The position numbers and the translations under genes are program-made. This document shows positions 8,040 through 13,146 of a stretch of 13,325 bases of DNA, piece after piece. Below the pieces are notes generated by a model, which worked only from the letters and a program-made list of their open reading frames with translations, was not told the origin of the DNA and did no database searches. The DNA lies in the NCBI GenBank assembly GCA_035544635.1, contig DATKDQ010000375.1, positions 1 through 13,325 of the forward strand, given 5' to 3'. Position 1 is the first letter of the stretch. Every line of letters starts with the position of its first letter. The DNA is from DATAFT01 sp035544635. GTDB taxonomy: Bacteria; Acidobacteriota; Thermoanaerobaculia; Multivoradales; Multivoraceae.

Positions 8040-9044
8040 GTGTCCGACCCACCGCTGCGCGTCGGCGTGGTCGGCGTCGGTGCGCTCGGCCGCCATCACG
8101 TGCGACTTCTCGCCGGGCTCGAACGAGTCGAGCTCACCGGGGTCTACGATCTGCGTCAGGAGGTCGCTCGACAGGTAGCCGCCGAGTTCTCGACCCGGGC
8201 CCTGGCCACGCTCGACGCCCTGGCCGAGGGAGCCGAGGCGGTGGTGGTGGCGGTGCCGACGGTGAGCCACGGCGCGGTGGCGGGCAAGCTGCTCGATCTC
8301 GGCCTCCACGTCTTGGTGGAGAAGCCGATCACCCTCGATCTCGAGTCGGCCGATCGCCTGCTCGAGCGCGCCGGCGATCGCGTGCTCGCGGTGGGGCACG
8401 TCGAGTTCTACAATCCCGCGGTGGCGACGCTGGTCGCCCAGTCGCCTCGGCCGCGCTTCCTCGAGGTGCAGAGGCTCTCGGTCTGGAGCCCGCGCAGCCT
8501 GGACATCGACGTGATCCTCGACCTCATGATCCACGACCTCCAGATCCTCCATGCCCTCGACCCGAGCCCTGTGCGCGAGGTGCGCGCGGCGGGCGTCGCG
8601 GTGCTCTCCGACCGCATCGACATCGCCAACGCACGGGTGGAGCTCGACTCGGGCTGCGTCGCTAACCTGACCGCGTCGCGGGTCTCGGCCGAACGGGTGC
8701 GCAAGCTCCGCCTGTTCTCGCGCGAGCGCTACTACTCGCTCGACTATCAGGAGCAGACACTTCGGGGCTACCGGCTGGAGGACCGCAGTGCCGGCGCGGT
8801 GTCGGTCGCGGCCGCGCCCGGCGAGGGGCCGCCTGGCGAGACCGGTGCCGGGGCCCGCCGCATCTCGGCCCTCGACCTCTCGGTGGCGCGCGAGGAGCCG
8901 CTGCGGCGCGAGCTGGAGGCGTTCGTCGACGCCTGCCGAGGTGTCGACGTCGACTACGTCGACGGTGCGCGCGGGCGCTCGGCGCTCGCCACCGCGCTGG
9001 CGATCGCTGGTGCGGCCGCGGGCGGTGGGGGAGGGCGGGCGTGA
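8040..9044 (+). CDS. Gfo/Idh/MocA-family NAD(P)-dependent sugar-nucleotide dehydrogenase (GnnA-like candidate)
   Basis: Likely oxidises a ring hydroxyl of a nucleotide sugar. The 334-residue product opens with a Rossmann NAD(P) motif VGVVGVGALGRHH (G12, G14, G17). It has the family's EKP (94-96, HVLVEKPITLDL), VGHVEFYNPAV (118-128), and a DLMIHDLQIL segment (161-170) holding the likely catalytic His165. This pattern resembles UDP-GlcNAc 3-dehydrogenases. GnnA, known from Acidithiobacillus ferrooxidans and Leptospira, makes the 3-keto sugar that GnnB aminates to give GlcN3N lipid A. The position directly after lpxA supports a lipid A role, but no gnnB is present in this window. The start is uncertain: GTG at 8040 is the first recognised in-frame start after the lpxA stop but has no clear ribosome binding site. 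The end overlaps mtnP by four bases (GTGA). Confidence 0.8.
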   Translation: MSDPPLRVGVVGVGALGRHHVRLLAGLERVELTGVYDLRQEVARQVAAEFSTRALATLDALAEGAEAVVVAVPTVSHGAVAGKLLDLGLHVLVEKPITLDLESADRLLERAGDRVLAVGHVEFYNPAVATLVAQSPRPRFLEVQRLSVWSPRSLDIDVILDLMIHDLQILHALDPSPVREVRAAGVAVLSDRIDIANARVELDSGCVANLTASRVSAERVRKLRLFSRERYYSLDYQEQTLRGYRLEDRSAGAVSVAAAPGEGPPGETGAGARRISALDLSVAREEPLRRELEAFVDACRGVDVDYVDGARGRSALATALAIAGAAAGGGGGRA

Positions 9045-9910
9045 GCGATCCGCGGCTGGGCGTCATCGGAGGGACCGGGCTCTACGGCATGGAGGAGCTG
9101 CGGAAGGTCGAGGAGCGCTGGGTCGACACCCCGTTCGGCCGTCCCTCCGACGCGTACGTCCTCGGCGAGCTCGAAGGGACGCCGGTCGCGTTCCTGCCGC
9201 GCCACGGGCGCGATCACCGGTTGCTCCCCTCGGAGCTGAACTACCGCGCCAACGTCTTCGGGTTCAGGAAGCTGGGCGTCACCCACCTGGTGTCGGTGAG
9301 CGCGGTGGGCTCGCTGCGGGAGCCCTACGAGCCGGGGCAGGTGGTGGTGGTGGACCAGTTCTTCGATCGAACCCGTCACCGTCCCGACACCTTCTTCGGC
9401 AACGGTCTGGTGGCGCACGTGTCGTTCGCACATCCCACCTGCCCGGGACTCTCCGCGGTGGCGCTCGAGGCGCTGCGGCGGATCGACGCCAAACACCACG
9501 CGGGTGGGACCTACCTGTGCATGGAAGGACCGCAGTTCTCCACCAAGGCCGAGTCGGTGGTCTACCGGCAGTGGGGCGCCGACGTGATCGGCATGACCAA
9601 CCTCCAGGAGGCGAAGCTCGCCCGCGAGGCGGAGATGTGCTTCATCTGCCTCGCTCTGGTGACCGACTGGGACTGCTGGAAGGAGGACGTCGAGTCGGTC
9701 ACCGTGGAGGGCGTGCTGGAGGTGCTCAAGCGCAACACCAGCACGGCGCAGAACACGCTGCGCGAGATCGCGCGCCTCGGTGCTGCGTCGTCTGGGTCGG
9801 CGTGTGGCTGTCGCGACGCGCTGCGGGGCGCCCTGGTCACCGATCTCGCGCTGGTTCCGCACGACACGCTCGAGGCGCTGGACCCCCTGATCGGACGCTA
9901 CCGGCGCTAG
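9041..9910 (+). CDS. mtnP: S-methyl-5'-thioadenosine phosphorylase (MTAP)
   Basis: Phosphorolysis of methylthioadenosine to adenine and 5-methylthioribose-1-phosphate, in the cytosol. The 289-residue product carries phosphate-binding GGTGLYGMEEL, PRHGRDHRLLPSELNYRAN with SAVGSL, CMEGPQFSTKAES (160-172), and MTNLQEAKLAREAEMC...TDWDCW, whose Asp/Met/Thr pattern marks the MTAP branch of the PNP family. A CxC pair (C255, C257) lies near the C-terminus, as in MTAPs with extra disulfides. The gene is translationally coupled to the preceding dehydrogenase (GTGA overlap), which is unexpected for a lipid A operon. Its product adenine is the substrate of Apt, encoded about 1.6 kb downstream. The stop TAG (9908-9910) lies in the foot of a repeat hairpin; the protein end LIGRYRR looks like a natural MTAP C-terminus, so the element has not truncated it. 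5'-deoxyadenosine or MTI could also be substrates. Confidence 0.92.
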   Translation: MSDPRLGVIGGTGLYGMEELRKVEERWVDTPFGRPSDAYVLGELEGTPVAFLPRHGRDHRLLPSELNYRANVFGFRKLGVTHLVSVSAVGSLREPYEPGQVVVVDQFFDRTRHRPDTFFGNGLVAHVSFAHPTCPGLSAVALEALRRIDAKHHAGGTYLCMEGPQFSTKAESVVYRQWGADVIGMTNLQEAKLAREAEMCFICLALVTDWDCWKEDVESVTVEGVLEVLKRNTSTAQNTLREIARLGAASSGSACGCRDALRGALVTDLALVPHDTLEALDPLIGRYRR

Positions 9911-9985
9911 CGGAGCAAATGCTGAGTAGCCTTTGCTCCGCTGGCTCATTGTTGGCGCCGCGGACGGCGCGCGTCCTTGCGGACG
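9907..9985 (+). repeat. Stop-codon palindromic repeat, copy 1 (after mtnP)
   Basis: Hairpin 1 pairs 9906-9923 with 9928-9945 around the loop GAGT (9924-9927): 18 positions with one C/T mismatch (T9920 against C9931) and one G·T. Its foot CTAG supplies the mtnP stop codon. A 9-base spacer (9945-9953) leads to hairpin 2, gcgccg (9955-9960), loop cgga, cggcgc (9965-9970). A third small stem follows: cgtcc (9972-9976), ttgc, ggacg (9981-9985). Bases 9952-9975 are identical to 12922-12945 in copy 2. There is no T-run, so this is not a classical intrinsic terminator. It ends 30 bases before surE. Confidence 0.85.
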
Positions 9986-10015
9986 GCCGCCCAGGCCGCA
10001 TGTGATGATCGAGTC

Positions 10016-10789
10016 ATGAGCCGACGGCCGCGCATCCTGCTCACCAACGACGACGGCATCCACGCGGAGGGGCTCGGAGCCGTCGCCGAGGCCCTCGCCG
10101 GGTTCGCCGACGTCGTCGTGGTGGCGCCGGACCGCGAGCAGAGCGCCTGCGGCCACGCGCTCTCACTCGACCGACCGCTGCGCATGGTCGAGATGCGCCC
10201 GGGTCGCTTCGCCGTCGACGGCACGCCGACCGACTGCGTGAACCTGGCCGTGCACTGGGTGCTGCGCGAGGATCCGGTGGATCTGGTGGTCTCGGGTATC
10301 AACCACGGCCTCAACCTCGGCGACGACGTCACCTACTCGGGCACGGTGAGCGCGGCGCTCGAGGCGCACCTGCTCGGGTTGCCCGCGGTCGCGTTCAGTC
10401 AGCAGATCGGAGACGAGACCTCGTTCGCCCGCTCGGCTCGCGTCTCGGCGGCGCTGCTGCACGCCCTGCTCGATCACGGCGTCTCGCCGCGAATGCTCCT
10501 CAACGTGAATCTGCCGGCGACCCCTTCGGCTGGGGTGCGGCTCACCAGGCTGGCGCGTCGCGTGTACGAGCAGGTCGTGGTCGAGCGCGGCGATCCACGC
10601 GGGCGCCGCTACTTCTGGATCGGCGGTGAGCCGCGGTGGGAGGAGGGGCCGGACTGTGATCACGCCGCCGTGAGCGCGGGTCTGGTCTCGATCACGCCGC
10701 TGCGCCTCGATCTGACCGACTACGAGGGCCTCGACGCGCACGCCGAGGTGATCGCCGCGCTCGGGCGGGCGGTGGGAGATGGCGGTTGA
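10016..10789 (+). CDS. surE: 5'/3'-nucleotidase SurE
   Basis: Metal-dependent nucleoside monophosphate phosphatase, often active in stationary-phase survival; members also act on short polyphosphate. The 257-residue product opens with RPRILLTNDDGIHAEGL. The metal ligands D12, D13, S43 (APDREQSACGHALS) and N96 (SGINHGLN) are all present, as are DGTPTDCVNLA and YSGTVSAALEA. The start chosen is the ATG at 10016, giving the standard N-terminus; an upstream TTG at 9977 lies inside the repeat element. The ribosome binding site is weak. The stop overlaps the pcm start by four bases (TTGA). surE beside pcm is a classic pairing, seen in E. coli, and links the two in stress or long-term survival. Confidence 0.95.
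   Translation: MSRRPRILLTNDDGIHAEGLGAVAEALAGFADVVVVAPDREQSACGHALSLDRPLRMVEMRPGRFAVDGTPTDCVNLAVHWVLREDPVDLVVSGINHGLNLGDDVTYSGTVSAALEAHLLGLPAVAFSQQIGDETSFARSARVSAALLHALLDHGVSPRMLLNVNLPATPSAGVRLTRLARRVYEQVVVERGDPRGRRYFWIGGEPRWEEGPDCDHAAVSAGLVSITPLRLDLTDYEGLDAHAEVIAALGRAVGDGG
10774..10778 (+). promoter_or_regulatory. Ribosome binding site fixing the pcm TTG start
   Basis: GGGAG lies seven bases before the TTG at 10786, inside the end of surE. It supports this unusual start over the later in-frame ATG at 10819, which has no comparable site. Confidence 0.55.
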
Positions 10790-11442
10790 GGGATGGCTAC
10801 GCCTATCAGCGTGAGCGCATGGTGCGCGACCTCGAGCGGCGCGGCATCCGTGACCCGCGGGTGCTCCAGGCACTTTCCGCCGTGCCCCGCCACCTCTTCG
10901 TGCGCGACCAGTTCCTGGCCAGGGCCTACGGCAACTACACGCTGCCCATCGGCGCGGCGCAGACGCTGTCGCAGCCGTACGTCGTGGCCCGCATGACCGA
11001 GCTCCTGGCCGTCGACGCGGCGCACCGCGTGCTCGAGGTCGGCACCGGCAGCGGGTACCAGACCGCGATCCTCGCCTCACTCGTACGCTGGGTGTACAGC
11101 ATGGAGCGGATTGCGGCGCTGGCCAAGGCCGCGATCCAGAGGATGCGCGACCTGAAGATCGAGAACGTGAAGATCCAGACCTTCGACGGCACCGTGGGCT
11201 GGGCCAAGGCGGCACCGTTCGACCGCATCCTGGTCGCCGCCGGGGCGCCCGCCGTACCCGCCCCGCTCCTCGAGCAGCTCGCGGTCGATGGGCTCCTGCT
11301 CATCCCGGAGGGTGATCGCGACGGCCAGCGTCTGGTGCGCTATCACCGCGGAGAACGGCGAATCGAGCGTGAAGAGGGAGAGGCGGTGGGGTTCGTCCCT
11401 CTGATCGGGCGACACGGCTGGAGCGAAGGTGACGCGCAGTGA
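10786..11442 (+). CDS. pcm: Protein-L-isoaspartate O-methyltransferase
   Basis: Methylates L-isoaspartyl residues in aged proteins using SAM, starting their repair; cytosolic. The 218-residue product matches the PIMT family throughout: ALSAVPRHLFVRDQFLARAY (29-48), GAAQTLSQPYVVARM (56-70) with the conserved TLSQP active-site stretch, the SAM motif VLEVGTGSGYQTAILA (82-97), and AAPFDRILVAAGAP followed by LAVDGLLLIPEG. It starts with TTG at 10786, overlapping the surE stop (TTGA), with GGGAG seven bases upstream. An in-frame ATG at 10819 would cost eleven residues of the N-terminal helix. Length is normal (205-220). The following gene apt begins 40 bases later. Confidence 0.95.
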   Translation: MRDGYAYQRERMVRDLERRGIRDPRVLQALSAVPRHLFVRDQFLARAYGNYTLPIGAAQTLSQPYVVARMTELLAVDAAHRVLEVGTGSGYQTAILASLVRWVYSMERIAALAKAAIQRMRDLKIENVKIQTFDGTVGWAKAAPFDRILVAAGAPAVPAPLLEQLAVDGLLLIPEGDRDGQRLVRYHRGERRIEREEGEAVGFVPLIGRHGWSEGDAQ

Positions 11443-11472
11443 GCGACGCCGCGTCGCACGCACCAGGTTGGT

Positions 11473-11477
11473 AGGAG
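11473..11477 (+). promoter_or_regulatory. Ribosome binding site of apt
   Basis: AGGAG five bases before the ATG at 11483, the strongest Shine-Dalgarno in the window together with that of the TPR gene (GGAGG, 12136-12140). It rules out the in-frame GTG at 11429 as the main start. Confidence 0.7.
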
Positions 11478-11482
11478 AGCTC

Positions 11483-11998
11483 ATGGACGACCTGAAACGC
11501 TACATCCGCGAGGTGCCCGACTTTCCGAAGCCGGGCATCGTGTTCTACGACATCACCACGTTGATGCAGGATCCGCTCGCGCTCCGCATGACCGTCGACC
11601 GGCTGAGCTGGATGTTCGTCGGCGAGCGCGTGGACAAGGTGGTGGGGATGGAGTCGCGAGGCTTCATCTTCGCGCCCATCGTCGCGGCGAGCCTCAACGC
11701 CGGCTTCGTGCCGGTGCGCAAGCCCGGCAAGCTGCCCTCGCGCACCGTGAACCGCTCCTACGCGCTCGAGTACGGGCGCGACACCCTCGAGATGCACGCC
11801 GACGCGATCGGCCCCGGCGATCGGGTCCTCATCGTCGACGACCTGATCGCGACCGGGGGCACCGCGCTCGCCACCGCTGAGATGGTGGAGAACACGGGCG
11901 GGTTGGTGACCGGACTCGGGTTCGTGATCGAGCTCGAGGGCCTCGCGGGGCGCAGGAAGCTCGAGAGGTACCCGGTGAAGTCCTTGATCCAGTACTGA
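11483..11998 (+). CDS. apt: Adenine phosphoribosyltransferase
   Basis: Makes AMP and pyrophosphate from adenine and PRPP, salvaging the adenine released by methylthioadenosine phosphorylase. The 171-residue product has the family opening DDLKRYIREVPDFPKPGIVFYDITTLMQDP, GMESRGFIFAPIVAASL (55-71), VPVRKPGKLP (77-85), and the PRPP loop VLIVDDLIATGGTALA (115-130) with D119 and D120. The length equals that of typical Apt. The start is the ATG at 11483; an upstream in-frame GTG at 11429 would add 18 arginine-rich residues overlapping pcm. The gene runs with surE-pcm as one likely unit. No terminator is seen in the 51 bases before the tRNA. Confidence 0.96.
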   Translation: MDDLKRYIREVPDFPKPGIVFYDITTLMQDPLALRMTVDRLSWMFVGERVDKVVGMESRGFIFAPIVAASLNAGFVPVRKPGKLPSRTVNRSYALEYGRDTLEMHADAIGPGDRVLIVDDLIATGGTALATAEMVENTGGLVTGLGFVIELEGLAGRRKLERYPVKSLIQY

Positions 11999-12028
11999 TC
12001 GAGCGACCTGAGGGGTGAGACCGTTCCG

Positions 12029-12034
12029 TATAAT
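12029..12034 (+). promoter_or_regulatory. Consensus -10 box of the tRNA-Arg promoter
   Basis: A perfect TATAAT stands out in GC-rich DNA 15 bases before the tRNA, which places transcription start around 12041. No good -35 is seen at 16-18 bases spacing (the nearest sequence is cgacctga at about 12004-12011). Confidence 0.6.
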
Positions 12035-12049
12035 GCCTCGCTGGCGATC

Positions 12050-12126
12050 GCGGCTGTAGCTCAGCTGGACAGAGCGGGGGCTTCCTAAGCCCTAGGTCGG
12101 GGGTTCGAGTCCTCCCAGCCGCACCA
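12050..12126 (+). tRNA. tRNA-Arg (anticodon CCT), reads AGG
   Basis: Full cloverleaf. The acceptor stem gcggctg (12050-12056) pairs with cagccgc. The D-arm is gctc/gagc. The anticodon stem ggggc/gccct encloses the loop ttCCTaa, giving anticodon CCT. The variable loop is aggtc, the T-stem is ggggg/cctcc with loop ttcgagt, then discriminator A, and CCA is encoded. It sits only 18 bases before the TPR gene start, so the two probably share a transcript that RNase processing separates. Confidence 0.96.
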
Positions 12127-12144
12127 GCCCCCGACGGAGGAAGC

Positions 12145-12876
12145 ATGCCAGGTCATCTCACCCGCAAGGAGATCAAGCGCGACGAGGTCCGCGAGGCGCT
12201 GGGGCGCGGGATCCAGTACGTGCGGGGGCACGAGCGGCTCGCGCTGTGGACGATCGGGGGGCTCGTGGCCGTCCTCCTGGTCGCCGCGCTGGTCGCCTTC
12301 TTCCTCAGCCGGCGCGAGGCCGTGGCCGCGCAACGGCTGGAGGCCGCGCTCCGCGTCTACGGGGCCGAGGTCGACGTGTTCGACGCCGCTCCCGACGATC
12401 CGGAAGCGCCCCGCTTCGCCAGCGACGCCGAACGGCTGGCCAGGGCGAAGGCGCTGTTCCAGGAGCTCGGCGACGACTACGGCTCCACCAGCGCCGGCGA
12501 GGTGGCGCGCGTGTATCTCGGCGAGATCGCCGCCAGGGAGGGGGAGACCGGCACGGCGCGCGAGCTGTGGCGGGAGTACCTGCGCCGCAGTCCCGGGACC
12601 ATCCTCGCCCTCTCGGTCGAGCTCAACCTGCTCGCGCTCGATCGCGACGAGGGCAAGCTCGAGCAGGTCGTCGCCGAGCTCGAGAAGCACCTCGAGGGCG
12701 GCCGCGCGCGGCGCTCGCTGCCCGAGGACATGGTCCTGTTCGAGCTGGCGGAGACGCTCTCGGCCCTCGGGCGCGAGTCCGAGGCCAACGACACCCTTCA
12801 GCGGCTGGTCGACGATCATCCGCGCTCGCCCTACGCATTCGAGGCGCGCCAGCGCCTGCAGTCGCGTCCGAGCTAG
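12145..12876 (+). CDS. Membrane-anchored tetratricopeptide (TPR_21/YfgM-like) protein
   Basis: The 243-residue product has a charged cytoplasmic N-terminus (HLTRKEIKRDEVREALGRG), one transmembrane helix at about 33-54 (ALWTIGGLVAVLLVAALVAFFL) and a long extracytoplasmic helical region with TPR-like pairs from about 90 to the end (ARAKALFQELGDDYGSTSAGEVARVYLGEIAAREGETGTARELW, in part). This layout matches YfgM-type proteins, which assist the Sec translocon and periplasmic chaperones; the exact partner here is unknown. The start ATG at 12145 has GGAGG (12136-12140) four bases upstream. The stop TAG (12874-12876) is the foot of a repeat hairpin. The gene is convergent with the DAHP synthase gene to its right. 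Confidence 0.75.
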   Translation: MPGHLTRKEIKRDEVREALGRGIQYVRGHERLALWTIGGLVAVLLVAALVAFFLSRREAVAAQRLEAALRVYGAEVDVFDAAPDDPEAPRFASDAERLARAKALFQELGDDYGSTSAGEVARVYLGEIAAREGETGTARELWREYLRRSPGTILALSVELNLLALDRDEGKLEQVVAELEKHLEGGRARRSLPEDMVLFELAETLSALGRESEANDTLQRLVDDHPRSPYAFEARQRLQSRPS

Positions 12877-12967
12877 CCTCCGGAGCGTGCTGGGTAGCAT
12901 GCTCCTCCGGCTAGATGCTGTTTGGCGCCGCGGACGGCGCGCGTCGCCCGTCCGCGGACGGACGGGC
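12873..12967 (+). repeat. Stop-codon palindromic repeat, copy 2 (after the TPR gene)
   Basis: The outer stem ctagcc (12873-12878) pairs with ggctag (12909-12914). After an internal loop, gagcgtgct (12883-12891) pairs with agcatgctc (12896-12904), one G·T, around the loop GGGT. The foot TAG is the stop of the TPR gene. A 9-base spacer (12915-12923) leads to hairpin 2, gcgccg (12925-12930), cgga, cggcgc (12935-12940). A third hairpin follows, gcccgtcc (12946-12953) with ggacgggc (12960-12967). Same architecture and spacing as copy 1, but different arm sequences. Confidence 0.85.
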
Positions 12968-13014
12968 TCCCGTGCTCCGAAGCGCTGACCTGCATTACTC
13001 GGACACCCTCCCGG

Positions 13015-13077
13015 GCCAGCGCGGTCCCCGGCCCCATGTCATGCCTAGCGGAGGAAATGCTACTCAGCATTTCCGGA
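13015..13077 (-). repeat. Stop-codon palindromic repeat, copy 3 (distal tandem unit)
   Basis: A 63-base unit repeated head-to-tail with 13078-13140, 61 of 63 bases identical, inverted relative to copies 1 and 2. Hairpin 1 is ggaaatgct (13053-13061), actc, agcatttcc (13066-13074), flanked by GGA on both sides. Its outer stem is weakened (an A/C mismatch at 13047/13080). Hairpin 2 (13019-13034) carries two mismatches (G/G and C/C) and is probably lost. This copy touches no gene. Confidence 0.85.
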
Positions 13078-13146
13078 GCCAGCGCCGTCCCCGGCGCCAT
13101 GTCATGCCTAGCGGAGGAAATGCTACTCAGCATTTCCGGAGCTAGG
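13078..13146 (-). repeat. Stop-codon palindromic repeat, copy 4 (after the DAHP synthase)
   Basis: Read on the - strand, it directly follows the DAHP synthase gene, whose TAG stop (13142-13144) is in the hairpin foot. cctagc (13107-13112) pairs with gctagg (13141-13146), a GGA/GGA internal loop follows, and ggaaatgct (13116-13124) pairs perfectly with agcatttcc (13129-13137) around ACTC. A 9-base spacer (13099-13107) separates it from hairpin 2, gcgccg (13082-13087), tccc, cggcgc (13092-13097), fully paired. It is the intact partner of copy 3. Confidence 0.87.

Noticed and set aside
9906..9945. Classical Rho-independent terminator
   Set aside because: The stem is strong but no T-run follows on either strand. 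It is kept as a repeat that might still affect termination.
9977..10015. Earlier TTG start for surE
   Set aside because: It lies in the loop of the third stem of repeat copy 1 and adds residues not seen in SurE; the ATG at 10016 gives the standard N-terminus.
8954..10156. Antisense reading frame of 400 residues over mtnP
   Set aside because: It is a shadow of mtnP, surE and repeat copy 1 with no recognisable domain.
12873..12914. CTAG target-site duplication of a small insertion sequence
   Set aside because: CTAG is itself a palindrome in the hairpin foot, so its presence on both sides follows from pairing. No transposase or longer terminal repeats are seen.
13015..13146. CRISPR array
   Set aside because: Two near-identical 63-base units with no unique spacers between them, and no cas genes.
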